Assembly (NCBI GenBank): GCA_013398055.1
Contig: VZRS01000474.1
Coordinates: forward strand, 310,001 to 374,000
Direction of reading: 5' to 3'
Length of the DNA stretch: 64,000 nucleotides
Source of the DNA: Ifrita kowaldi
Taxonomy: Eukaryota > Chordata > Aves > Passeriformes > Cinclosomatidae
The position numbers were made by a program, and so were the translations under genes. Positions 25,211 through 37,491 of the stretch are shown in pieces; position 1 is the first letter of the stretch, and each line of letters starts with the position of its first letter. Below the pieces are notes generated by a model. It was not told the origin of the DNA. It made no database searches and worked only from the letters and a program-made list of their open reading frames with translations.

Positions 25211-27646
25211 GTACTGTGGACACTGTTTCATTCACAGGCAAAATCTATGTCAGTTCTTTTCTCCTTTTTTCCAAGGTAGCTGTAAGGGCCATCAAAGCAG
25301 CAGGTAACATGTCTAAATAAGAAACTGGGAAATGGAAATGAATTAACGGAGAGTAAAAAAAAATTATCTAGTTGAAAACATTCTTAATAGTCCTGATTAC
25401 AGCGTTAAAACAGTTTAAATAGTATACATCTTTATATTTTATTTTTATGGAGGGAGTGCTTTTCTTTATGGAGAGAGTGTATCTTTTCTAAGAATAAATG
25501 CTGACATCAAGAATGTGTGACTGGGACTAGCTAAGGGAAACCTGTTCAGCGATGCTTTAGAATACAGATATTTTGCAGCTGAGAGCCTTTAGAATTAGTA
25601 ATTAAAAGATTGATATATTTCTAAGTAAATTAGCATAACAAAGAAACCAGTAAGGTGAAAAAATAAGTCCCTTAAGAGATAGATGTTAATATTTGAATTT
25701 GTTATTATTGTTTCTTATTTGTATTAGGTAAGAAGTATATAACAATGAAGGTTTTATCATCATAGAATTGGTAACCTGTAATCATAAATATGGAAAATTA
25801 GTATGTATAGTTTAAAATTACATTTTACCATCTAATTTTTTTGTTAATGCTTGGTTGAATTATGTTTGTCAATACCTCAGTGGGCCTGTCACTGTTGTTT
25901 CTTTTCCTACTAATGTCATATGTAAGATATGACTAAGGTCACTTAATATCTTGAGGCGTGCCTTGTAGTAAAGATGAAGAAAAGGTGGTTAGGAGGACGT
26001 GGGAATTAGTGTCATGAGAAGTGCAAAACAGTCATTTGATTTCATAATGGAATGAAAACAATACTTGAGAAAAATGAAATATTATTTTGGAGCATTATTA
26101 TTAGGGAAATGGTTGCTTTTGGTTGAAAAAAAGCCCTGAACTGTGAAGAAAGTGTCTGTCTATCTTCAATGATAATGCACTGCCAAGGGATGCAAGAGAA
26201 TCTTTTCCAAGTCACTTCAGAGCAGTTTGAGTTTTACTATAGCAAAAAAGCTGGGAAAATTGTGAACTTAAATCTGTGGTTTGCTAGTCCTGGGCAAATG
26301 TCCTTCCACATGAATTCATATGCTTCCAGACAAAATTGTCATCAAACCCACTAGTGTCTCCATGAGATGAAATTTAATTAAAAGTTCTTTATTTAGCCTT
26401 ATTAAGAGGTTTTATATTGTTGTATGGCTTGATAGCTTCAGCATCACAATATATTTTAAAATGGGTAAAATCCTATGGTCCTGCTCTGCATCTTGCCAGC
26501 AGCTTTGGGAGTGTGCCCAGTGATCTCACAATAGGCGTAATGGATACGCTCCCCGTGGGTTCTTGAGGAGATTAACCACAGATATTTTATTGGGTCAGAA
26601 GGGATATCAAAAGATTCAGGGCCCTGTTGATACCTCCTCTAAGAGTCAAAAAACTAAATAAACATGGTTTGGTGCAGAGCTCTGACCCTTGGCAACATCC
26701 TCTATTTTGCCAACATTTGGGATTTTGAGTTGCTGAATAAGGCAGACAAGGAAAGAATAAAAATGCATGCAGGAGCTGAATAAGCCAAAAATTCTTCTTC
26801 CAGGCTGATAATGCCAGAATTATTCTTTCAATGGATCATTCCCATAAGGAAAGAACCATCAACCCCATTTCTGCTATGGCAGAAATGTTTGCCTGGCAAA
26901 GCCAGTTGTTTCTCAGCTAAGGAAACACATGACTCAAAAGTATATAGCAGACGTTGTTAACAGCCTCCTTCAGAGAGAGGGAAGGGTGTATTTGTGCAGC
27001 GTGTGTGTCTTGAGGGTGCCAGCAGCTCCCTAATGAGCTGTGCTGCCCCAGCTGTCACCTGCCACAAGAAGAGAGGCTGGGCCAAAATTTGTGTAAAACA
27101 GAGGCAATGGCCATGTTTCTTCTTTCAACTCTGTACACCGAGTTCTTTGGCTTCATTTTCTCCTGATGTGAAATATGGGTTGATTGTTGGCCCCTTTGAG
27201 CTGTGCTTGCAGTGACAGTCAGGTAATCGATAAGGTTAGCGCCCTGAAACAGAGCAGAAGCAATAGAAATATAACTCAGTCCCTCCTGCTCTGAACTGTC
27301 CCAGTTACCTTGTTCCCCACTTGCCCTGTCCCCTGAATCAGGGCTCTTGGAGAGTCACTTGGAGGCCATTGCCTTCCTCCTGCCCTGAATACACAAAAGG
27401 CAGAAACACATGAAGAGATCCCAGCATGGCTCCTATTACCAATGAATATAAATCTTCTAAGCATTAATTTTCCTCCCCTAACCAAGAGCAGCTGATTTAA
27501 CAGGGAATTTATTTGTTTCATGACTTAATTGCTTGATACTTCAGATGTAATCATGTTAGCTACTTTCAAATGATTAAAGGGAAATGGCAGTGGAGACTCC
27601 TCTGTTAAGTTTCTTTCTTTCTTTCCCCCTCTACCACCCCTCTCAG
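25211..27646 (+). other. SMYD3: SMYD3 intron between the Phe183 and NHSCDPN exons (2436 bases)
   Basis: It begins GTACTG and ends CCTCTCAG after a long C/T tract. The only structure I note is a short perfect hairpin at 26866-26887. No repeat family was recognised. The intron interrupts a Ser codon. Confidence 0.88.
26866..26887. repeat. short perfect hairpin
   Basis: CATTTCTGC and GCAGAAATG are exact complements separated by TATG, giving a 9-bp stem with a 4-base loop. It may be chance in a window of this size. Confidence 0.6.
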
Positions 27647-27749
27647 CATGTCTTTACTGAACCACAGCTGTGACCCAAACTGCGTGATCGTTTTTGAAGG
27701 ATACCAGCTTTTACTTCACTCTGTCCGAGAGATCCAGATTGGTGAAGAG
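27647..27749 (+). CDS. SMYD3: SMYD3 exon, core SET with NHSCDPN motif (human residues about 200-234)
   Basis: This exon has 103 bases. Its first base completes the split Ser codon (AG|C), and it ends in phase 0 after Gly-Glu-Glu. The product runs MSLLNHSCDPNCVIVFEGYQ and then LLLHSVREIQIGEE. The NHSCDPN block at 27660-27680 is the SET signature that binds S-adenosylmethionine and helps form the pseudoknot active site. Asn205, His206 and Cys208 of human SMYD3 are all kept; the Cys is one of the post-SET zinc ligands. Human Ile201 is Met here, a conservative change. The acceptor has a very strong pyrimidine tract (CCACCCCTCTCAG) and the donor is GAAGAG followed by GTAATT. Confidence 0.96.
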
Positions 27750-29766
27750 GTAATTAACTTGTCCTCCCTTCCATCACAGACACCTGCAACAATGACATCT
27801 CCCTAAATAAATTCCAGACTGCTGGGCCACCAGCTTAATATTTTGATGATATATTGATGCCACTTTCTAGCACATAGCTATCAGGGGGAAAATGATAAAT
27901 AGAATCATCTCTTCACACTGCCTGGGCCCCATAATCATTACTTCTCATAAATCACTAGCAGTCTTGATAAATTCCTGTTCCTCCTTTCCTCCTCTAGGCA
28001 CTTCATTTTGTTTGTATTTGAGTGTCTTTACCCTGACAGGAACACTTACAATATTTCTGAGTGGAATGCAGTGTTCACTAAGTCACTGCAACAATAAACA
28101 TTTGTCAGGCAGCAACCATACAGTTGTAGTAAACCTTTCACTGACAGTGAAAGCAACAAAACAAGGGTTGTTTTCTTGTCCATTTCACTAGGAAAAACTT
28201 CAGAATATCCTTTTCAAGAGATTTCTGATTTGATATAAGGTATTATCTACTTTATAACAGCACTTGTATTAATTTGAAAATAAACATTTGTGGCTAGAAA
28301 TCAAAGTAAATGTGTTTTGCAGCAATGCAGTACTGAATTTGCTTAGTAAGACCTGAAAAAGATGTGTGCATATATATAACTTTACATACACCAATGACCT
28401 ACACAGTCCTAGCTGTTGGTCATTTCAAAATCATAATCGAATGTAATATGGGTCATGCCTGTTCTTAAAACTCTGGGAATATGAAGACCATACATATTTT
28501 AATTTAGACACAGTATTTATTTTCCTCCCTATGACGTTTCTTCTTTTTTAATGTATCCTTTCTCAAAGATAGTAGGCTATCCAAGTAAGTAAATGGTAGA
28601 ATATTCTTTAAGACCATCAGAATAAGTAAATGGTAAATTTATTTCAGCAAAACATTGTTAAGAACCAGCAGAAATGTTTTTGCATACTTACCTTTTTGCC
28701 AAGAGAAATCTTTCAGGATGCAATATATGTTTGTGGAGCTATTAACTGTAGCCATCTTTCAGTCCAGCATTCTTGTTTAAGTGTAATTATAGACACCATC
28801 CTTCTATTTTATCCATAAACCATAACTTTCCTCTTGGCTTCCCAGTTCACTAAGATGGGATGCTTATTTAAAAATACACTAGATTTTAATGTCTTACCAG
28901 GAAGAAAATGGGCTTAAGGCTTAAAAGACAACGTAAAGCTATAAAGTCAGTATTAGTTTAGATCTGTTATGGGAAGAGGAGGGAAAATAACATTTTTATG
29001 AGGATATTTACAAGTCAGCAGTTCAATATTATTTTCTACACCTATTTAATTTTAATTTTCATAACTCCACCACTTTTCATTTTGTGTTCTGCCTGATGAC
29101 TTTGATGCAACTTTCCACGCTGCCTTACTGCTTGCCTGCAGCAGGGTGAGCTCAGTTTTATTAATAGCCATGTATTGAATTTAGAAACTTATGTATGTGA
29201 AACTACATGACCTGTTGTGAGCTGAGTTTTAACTTATACTACTGATGTCATGATCTGAGCTAATGGGAGAGAAGATACATGTTAGGGAGCAAACTGATTG
29301 GCTTTTCTGAATAAATTGGGTGCTCTGAGATGGTAAGATGAACATTATTTCAAGTCACGAGGCAACAAGAAGACTTAATTATAATCACTAGAAAATTTCT
29401 CTTATCCTGTTCAAACTTACACTAGCTTCAGAATGAGATCCCCTGTAAAATAATTAATAGAAAATAAGCACTAAGGTTTATTAGAAGTAAGACGCTAAGT
29501 AGCAAGTCAAGCTCAGATTAGTAGAAGAGGACTGTGGCTTTTCCATCCATTCAGGAACATATTTTTGCACATTTGTAGTACTTTCTGTCGGAGCACACTA
29601 CAGCAGTTTATTCATGCTAAGGACTTGCTGACCACCTATAACTGCAGGGAAAACAGAGACACGGGGAGCTGAGACGACTGGCCATTGTGGTCATCTCAGC
29701 ATTCTGAACCTTGCTTCCAGAAGCTCAGAACTAATTATAACAACTTTTTTGCTCTTCAAGATAATT

Positions 29767-29925
29767 ATAGAATCACTGAATGTTTAGAGTTGAAAGGCAC
29801 CTCAGAGATCATCTCGTTCCAGCCCCCCTGCTGTGGGCAGACACACCTTTCACTAGACCAGATTGCTCAGAGCTCCATCCAGCCCAGCCTTGAACTCTTC
29901 TAGGGATGGAGCCTCTGCAACTCTG
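29767..29925 (-). mobile_element. CR1 non-LTR retrotransposon, short 3' tail
   Basis: The plus strand begins ATAGAATCACTGAATGTTTA, then reads GAGTTGAAAGGCACCTCAGA and later CACTAGACCAGATTGCTCAG and TCTAGGGATGGAGCCTCTGC. These are the usual blocks of a CR1 3' end in reverse orientation. Only about 160 bases remain. Its tail version differs from the copy at 8.5 kb (CTCAGAGATCATC against CTGGAGATCATC), which suggests another subfamily. Confidence 0.92.
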
Positions 29926-30954
29926 TAATGCTGACCATCACAGTTTTTGTAACTTTAGGTGGTGTTAATTTCACAGCACACAAAGATTTCCTTTACTTGC
30001 AGTTCTTTGCAAAAATGAAATTTAAGTGTTGCAAAGAAAGGTAGGATGTGGGGAAGGATTACAAAAAAGCAAAATTATTCATCTAGAGATCACGAGGGCT
30101 TCTTTAGTGATAAGGTCGCTTATCAGCTGGTTTTGTCAAAAAGACAAGCAGCCTACTCTGAAGAGGTCTTCATCATTTCCCTACCCTTAAGTAACCACTT
30201 CAAACATCATCAAGATGTCTGCTGTAATTTCAATTGACTTTTTGTTAGTTGCTGAGTCTACCTGGTGTTTTGCAGGCAGACACGAGATGATTTTGCCTCT
30301 TCTCCAATCAGAAGTTATATGACTTCTAATCAATTAGTCTTGCTGGAGACAGAATGGATTATCTGAGGTGCAGTTCTATTCCAAAATGGGTGCTTTGCTT
30401 CTCACCAGCTTCAGAGTTCAGTTAGAAAAAGTTTGTATCTTTCTTCAGAATGTCGCATAACTGACCGTTCCCTTACAGAGCAACAATTTTTTTTAATTAA
30501 TGCTGGAAACAAATAATAATTTCAGATTATAAGCAAGTAAATCTATTTTTATGATAGATTTCAACCAAGTTATATAATGTTGCTTTACTGTAATTCTGTG
30601 AGAAATTTTATATCTGTGTATGCTTGACAGATTACATTTTGTCCCATTACAGTTTTTAAAACCAAATTTTTCCTTGAGTTACAAGGCATTTTGATCTTAC
30701 ATGCCAAAACGGAGAGTACAGACTGTTAACCACTGTCTCAGGAGCAGATTTCTGTACACAACCCTCCCTAAGACTCTGAGACCCATGATTGCAAAAGCAA
30801 GAAGATTCCCTTTTTACTCCCTGCCATTTGCATTAAAATACTTGATCTTAAATTTTCTGTCTCGAAATTTTGAGTTCTGTTCTGTTACAAAAAAAAAAAA
30901 ATCCCCATAAATTAAGTCCACTGCATCATGGCAGTACTGGAAAATTGTGTCCAC

Positions 30955-31055
30955 CTCATTTGGTAGATGAGGAACATGAGAAACTAACTACCATATCTAT
31001 GATTAAAGTATTTCTGAGTCAGAGCAAGAAGCAGGGCTCAGACAGTGCTGTATTT
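30955..31055 (+). repeat. possible MIR-like SINE relic
   Basis: The segment GTAGATGAGGAACATGAGAA near 30963, followed about 35 bases later by GAGTCAGAGCAAGAAGCAGG and GCTCAGAC, resembles two parts of the MIR core in the right order. The match is weak, with a poor middle, and could be chance. Confidence 0.3.
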
Positions 31056-32859
31056 CTAAGGAGGAAGTCTTAAGAGTCAGTAAGTCTCATGGCTGTTAAA
31101 TAATTCCTTGCCTTCATAAATGTTTTTAATATATATTCTCCAGTTAGGGGGGAAAAGATTTACTGCATTCTTTATAAACGATGCAATAAAGAGGCAAGCT
31201 TTGGTCAGTTGAAGTAATGTTTTAATTAGTAGCATACATCCCACATGCAAATACCATTAAGTCAACCTTTGATAAATGGGCATATTTCCTAAATATGTAC
31301 AAGTTAAATGAGCCTTGCATCTAATGAAGTGATCCAAAATTAAAGCAAGTGGAGGAGAGAGACTTGAATACAGAAATTTTGTGTTTAGACAATTCAATGA
31401 TTAGTAGAGACTCAGTCACTGTTAGGTTGGTCATGTTTCTAAATATTTTAATTATATTTTACAACTCAGTCTGCCAGCTACAAACATTTTTTCACTTATG
31501 GATTTCTGCTGGCAGGGCTGGGAATTTGAACTTGGGCCTCTGACAGCAAGAGAAACTCTTAAGTTGTTAAAATGCTAAAAGGAGATATCACTGTGATGAA
31601 GCTTCCTCTCTTTCTGTCCAGTCATATGCTTAATCCAGAGCAGGTTGTTATGTGACTGTTCATATCCACAACTGTTTGGTAACCTCTGAAAAAGAAATGT
31701 CTTTTTTGAAACTTCCTCCTACTCCCAAGGTTTCTGCAACATAAATGAAAAAAGGGGGGAAAAAAGCCAAAAATATAAAGAGAGAAAGGGATGAAACCTA
31801 TAGGCTGGATAGGTATGGGATATTTGATATTGGCTCTGTGTTTGTTTCGCAGTATTATAACTGAACCCTGCCTAATGGTGGTTTCAACAGTAATGACAGG
31901 GTTTAAACCATTGTCTTAAATAGTTTGGCAAAGAATAGACTAATCTCATATGAATTATTTTTCCCAGAAGATTCCTACTGTCTTGCACTGTACCTGAAGT
32001 TGGTTAAATCCCTTTTACTGCTGGATACCACCTGAACCTAAAGCCCAGCAGGACATGAGTCAAAACCAGAGATGTTTATGCAGAGGATAAGAGACAGGGA
32101 ACAGCCAGTGTGCGGAATGAGTTTGACAGAAAACACTTGTGAGTTGCAAAGAGACATGAAGATTGGAAGTCTTGTGATGGGAGAGGGAAATTGGGTTTGG
32201 AATGTCTGAAGGATGAGGTTAGAACTGCAGCTTGGCTGGAAAATGCTTTGTGGGTAGGAAGGGAGACAGATCTTTCTTACCACACCAAGGAGGATGCAGA
32301 TTAGGACCAGCTGTGGAAAGAAGTGGGGACAAAGTCCTTGAGGTCACTGAAGATGTTTGAGAAATCAGACTAGGGCAGCAAGGACTGTTTACTTGGGAAA
32401 GCAAGAGAACACAGCTGTGTAAGATAAGGCTGAAGGACAGACCTGAGACTAGCACAAGGATGAAATTGTCGCATTGTACCAAAAGTGTTTATGTAAGGAG
32501 CTAGAATTGATGGCTGGAGAACAGGTTTAGATAATCAGATGTTGAGAATAAGACAGGAAAATGATACTCATGTTGAGGGGTAGAGAAGAGAAAGAATAAG
32601 AGGAACATTGGAGATAATGGGGCAGAAGAGACAAAGCTTGGGAGCGAAGGATGGAAAATAAATAAGCAACACAATTTCCATCCATTCCCTGCAGAAAGAT
32701 CAGAGGGAAGCCTGTGGCTCCTGTGTAAAATATTAGTACAGACTGTTCTGCTGTAAGCCAGCAGTGGTGAAACTAATCCTCTCTTGGCTCAGGCATGCAC
32801 AAGCTGGGACAGACAACATTATATAGAATGCTAAACCTAACAAAGTTCTCACACTGAGT

Positions 32860-33250
32860 TTTGATTAATTGTGGAATTTTAATTTGTCTTTTTCATTAAT
32901 TATACTATTAATCTTCAATTATGAGGCCATATTTATTTTAAATGCTTGACTTTGCCATCTCAATAGACTTCTTTTAACACAGTCCTCCTTCAATATGTAA
33001 TCAAATTACACTGTAATAATAAATGAAAAAAAATGCAGGCATTGTTTTAGTTGCTTGTTAATTGCTCATTCAATTAGAATGCTCACTAATTTGCAAAATG
33101 CAGGTTCTGACAATGGATTTCGTGGTCATTACTGAAATTGGTCAGGTTTTCCTGTAATTTCTTTGAATGCACTCTCATGATTTAACTGAAAACCATGTGA
33201 AAATTCGTCCAATTAGTTGAAGTGTCTAGGCTCAGGATGAAATAATGTGA
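32860..33250. promoter_or_regulatory. candidate conserved non-coding element, AT-rich with homeodomain-type cores
   Basis: Within about 400 bases there are repeated ATTA/TAAT cores (for example TTAATTAT, CAATTAT, TAATTGC, TCAATTAG) with low simple-repeat content. Enhancer-like intronic elements often have this texture. I cannot compare species, so this rests on composition only. Confidence 0.2.
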
Positions 33251-34185
33251 CCTGATTTTTTTCAGCTCTGACCTCTCCGGAGCGTTTCAAAGTGTGTTGG
33301 GTGTATAGTGTAATCACTCAATAGCGTGTGTGCCTCTATGCTGGTCTGAGCTGAGCTGCTTTTTTGTTATATTCTTTGCCTTATCATTAGCTTGTGCCTG
33401 TGCAGCACTTTAAACATTTCAAGAACTCTACAAATGGTTAGTCCTGTAAGATTCTTTCTGGCAAGCGTCAAAGTGAACAAACTACAGACTTCTCTGTAGT
33501 TCATTGGAATTCACTCTGTGCAGTGTAAGAAGCTGAAAATGGCACAAATGTAGGCACAAATTTTCTTTTATCATTTTAATAAATCTTCTTGTCAATAGTT
33601 CCAACAACTGACTGCAATGTTTTTATGCTTCTTTGGTCACAAGGGAAACATCACAGACATACTGAAAATGGAATAAGAGGAATTATCCTCAGGCTCAAAC
33701 ATATATTTGCAAGAAAGTAGGGGCTTCCCTGAGAAAAAAATTTTGGAGATAGTTGGATACTGTGTAACAGCACTGGTAAATACACACTTGAGCTCTGGAG
33801 CTACACAGAGCTTACATGTGAGATTTCATATGCAAGGAATTCAGACACTGACTTTCTTTGCTCTCTTTGCTTACTCTCCTTTCTTTTTTTATTTTTCTTC
33901 CAAATTAGGATTTAAAGTTGAAATAGTGATAATTTTGGGGGCATTAATAATTTCATACAATATTGGTCTTGAAATGTGGAAAAATATTCCTCCATGGAAA
34001 TTATTTTTCCCTTTTTTTCACCTTCTGTAGAAGTAGTCAATTTCTTCTATAAAATAATCTGTTAACATTTTATTTTATTCTGGGAAAAATGTTGAATCCA
34101 GAAAAGTTGCTTCTGCTAATACATACGCTGAATATGGATTTTTTGTAAAATGTACCAACTCTTTTTTGTTATGTACTGCATACAG

Positions 34186-34296
34186 CTCACCATCAGCTAC
34201 GTTGAATCACTGATGCCTACCAGGGAACGCCAAAAGCAACTGGTGCGCCAGTATTGCTTTGAATGTGATTGTCTTCTCTGCCAGAATCAAGAGAAG
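34186..34296 (+). CDS. SMYD3: SMYD3 exon with catalytic Tyr and post-SET Cys cluster (human residues 235-271)
   Basis: This exon has 111 bases, or 37 whole codons, with phase 0 at both ends. It begins LTISYVESLM; the Tyr at 34198-34200 equals human Tyr239, the catalytic tyrosine of the SET active site. It continues PTRERQKQLVRQYCFECDCL and ends LCQNQEK. The Cys residues of C-F-E-C-D-C-x-x-C at codons 27, 29 and 32 correspond to human Cys261, Cys263 and Cys266, which complete the post-SET zinc site with the Cys of NHSC. All required catalytic and zinc residues visible here are intact, so the enzyme should be active. The acceptor is ACTGCATACAG and the donor is GAGAAG followed by GTAGGT. Because both ends are phase 0, skipping it would keep the frame but remove the active site. 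Confidence 0.96.
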
Positions 34297-35091
34297 GTAG
34301 GTTGAGAGAAGAAATTCCTTGCCAGTGAAAAAAAATTTTCCAAGGCCCATCAGCAAGGCCTTCCCTTCCTTAATGTAATGCTTCTCTTTTGCTACTAGTT
34401 GAATGGCCAGAATAGGGGAGAAAATTACCTCTGCCCTTATTGCAGTTTTTGTTGCTAAGAAAGACAACTCTGAAGGGAAGAAAAGCAGGAAATGTTGGCA
34501 TTTTTCTATTCAGAAGAATAATCTTGGAACTTCAACTGAAGCCAGTTGTCTGATACTACAGAAAGGTTGTGCTTATCCTCAAAATAATGTTGAATTAATT
34601 CTGCCAGACACCTGCATCAGTAATTTTCAAGAACTACCAGGCTTGTTCAGCAGTTGTTAGAGAGAATAGTGAACCTCCTTGGGTGACTTTGTAGTTTTTA
34701 TGCTCACTTATAAGACAAGTTCTTAGAGTCGCAGGTCAGTAGTTGTAGTAGATAAACTTTTGTTCAGTGTGATCTCTTACTAGGGTTCAGCCTAGCCCGA
34801 TGTGATTATATTCTGGCTTTCCTCATATTTATAGAACCTTGGCACAATAAATTTGTCTCAGAGCCTGATGAGACATCAAATGGAATAGGCAAAATGAGGC
34901 TGGCTTCATAGCAGTTTATGCACTTAGTCCCTTTTGTTATATGTACAGTTCTTATTTTCTCAACTGCCTATTTGGAGTGAGTCACCTGCCACAGCTAAAT
35001 GTGCTCCTGCAAGATTACAAATAGTAAGAAAGGTATTGATGAAAATTTAATTCCAAGGAACATAATATGATTCATGAAATAATTGCTGCAC

Positions 35092-35155
35092 AGAAAAAGA
35101 AAAAAAGAAAAAGAAAAAAGAAAAAGAAAAAGAAAAAAAGAAAAAGAAAAAGAAA
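35092..35155 (+). repeat. (AAAAAG)n-type polypurine array
   Basis: Purine-only array of A5-6 G units, slightly irregular, ending at a run of five C. It is a variable microsatellite by structure. Confidence 0.92.
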
Positions 35156-37491
35156 CCCCCAAAGTTTAAACCGTAACATATGCTTTGATTCATCAGTAGG
35201 CAGTTCAAAAAAGAGAAAATTTCAGACTTATGACATAATGCTAAATTACTTCCTGTCGGTGTTGGCGTTCTGTGCCTGATAAAGGCTGCTGCAATTCTAC
35301 TCAGAGGCAGTGAAGTGAAGACCTCTTTTTGTCTTTCTTTTGAAGATGGTCACTCAAGTGCTGTGAAATCTTGGATTAGTTTTGGGTAAATGGCATCCTC
35401 ACAGATGCAATGATGATTAAGAAAAATAAGCAGGCCAAAGTCTTCAAGGATCACTTAACTGTTTGTGAGAGGGTAGACAAATGGTGTAAAGACCATTCAG
35501 CATGTGGAATGTTTTAAGAAATAGTATCCCCAGGCTGGTGTATATGTCGTTGTAAGAATCAACATATAACAGCAAAAAATACTGTAGTGAAATTATATGT
35601 GCATATATTCATGAAAGCAATACTCTCATACATAGGTTAAAATTAATTCAGTACTTTTTTCTTTTTGGAAATATAATTGTCATTTGTGTTCATATTCTAT
35701 AGATCTTTTTTTTGCCCTTTGACAAAATTTCCTTGGGAATGATATTGTGCAATGTTTGGAAAGCTCTTTGTGACCGCGTTCTGAAATTCTGTGATTGTCT
35801 GATCATTACCATGTAGAGAGGTCTGTGAAGGTCTAGAAGCCTCTTGGCAACTTTGTCTGTTGATGTCTATGAAGAACACATCTTCTTCCTCAGCTTTAGT
35901 TTAGGGTGATTAAATATTATCTGCAGCAGTCCTCATAGTATTGTGTTTCATTTCTCTGTGAAAACTGAATGGTAAAATCTCTACATGATTAAGTTGGAAA
36001 CTTGGATTTTTTTTTTTGAATCCATTTCTCAGTCACTCTTAGTAAGGTGAGAGTCACGTAACACTGCAGGTGCAGCAGCAGATAATATTTTTGGAAATTC
36101 TGGGGTTTTAAACTAAAGAATATCTAGATACTTAAAAGTCATGAGTTGATAAAATTATTCAATAACATCCCTGCTGAAATACCCCTGATACTGAGACAGA
36201 TTTCCAAGTAATCTTAGAAAATTTTTAAAAAGCAAAATCTTTGTCAATAGAATAGGCAACAGCTGTAACTTTGGGTCATCAAGAGTGGCACAGTCAGTAT
36301 TGTGAATCAATAAATACAGTCAGCTAATAGTAAATTCCCATATTACAACATTGCTTTGCAAAAAAAGATGGTTTAGTCAGCAATTCATCTTGTGTATTTT
36401 TCTTAGAGGTAAAAACTCAAATTCCAGAAATGCTTTATGCATTCAAGTAAGTTCTTGTGTGGGGATTTTTTTCTGTTGCAGTCAGCTCATCAAAAAAGCC
36501 AGAATCCTTTTTGAAATCACATTTGTGGACACTTACACAAACAGTTAGAGAGTTCGCATTACTCCAGTCTTACCAGGGACCAGTGAAAGCTCTCGAGATG
36601 CACACATCAATTTACAGTAAAGTTTTAAGTCAAGTGATTTCCACTGTAGCTTTTATTCTACACCTTTTGTAATGTTTTAAAAGTGATCCTGCAAATCCTG
36701 TGGGAAATATACGTTACAGTTTATATGAAGAGCACATAAACCTTATGTCTATTTGTACTTAGTTACATGCGTCTTTATTTGTTCATTTTTATAAAAATAC
36801 TTGGCAAGATAATTATCAATGAAATTTATGTTTCCTGCTGTAGTTTTTTAAAGGCTTGTTCATTTAGCACTATATGCCTGAGTGAAAAAGGAAGATGGTA
36901 TCAAGTTTCTGTTCGCAAGTCAGTTACTGACTGCAAGTGACCCTGGATAATTCATTTTATTCAAGAGCAACCTTTTCCAAGATCCAACCCTTATTCTTCA
37001 TAATTGGTGGGAAGCTACCATTTCAATTGGAGCTGAACAGGTTTTGGACTAGAAAACAGATCAGTCTGTCTGTATTGGGGACCATTTTTGTGAATGTTCT
37101 GTGAAGCTCTGGTTTGTTCAGTTTCTACAAATGCAGTGAGAAGATTATTTGTAGGTAATTTATACTTCTGCTGAGTATTCTGATGACCAAAGGATAATAA
37201 AGAGAGATGCTGTATTTTCGAAGGTCTTTTAGCTTTATGTAATGGATTTGTTTAAATAAGTCCTTGAAGCAGAATGGTTAGAGGTTTATTTGTGCCTTCC
37301 TCATACAGAGAGAGAAGACAAGCAGCTCATTCATACTGTCTTCAGTAGAAATCCATGAAAACTGGAATGGATAAAAGAGGTTAAAGGAATGCCTTCAAGT
37401 AAATGCCCACTCTTTAGACAGATAAAGCTTGGTGAGATAAATTATGCTGCTCCATGACGTATATAGAAACACAAAATCAAGACTGACATGA

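Larger units (their letters stand above)
27750..34185 (+). other. SMYD3: SMYD3 intron between the NHSCDPN and catalytic-Tyr exons (6436 bases)
   Basis: It begins GTAATT and ends TGCATACAG. It contains a short CR1 tail (29767-29925), a weak MIR-like stretch (about 30955-31055), a 13-A run near 30889, a purine-rich zone (about 32040-32740) and an AT-rich, homeodomain-site-like zone (about 32860-33250). No coding exon was recognised. Confidence 0.88.

Noticed and set aside
35067..35279. Lys-rich small protein
   Set aside because: The Lys/Arg run is the polypurine microsatellite.
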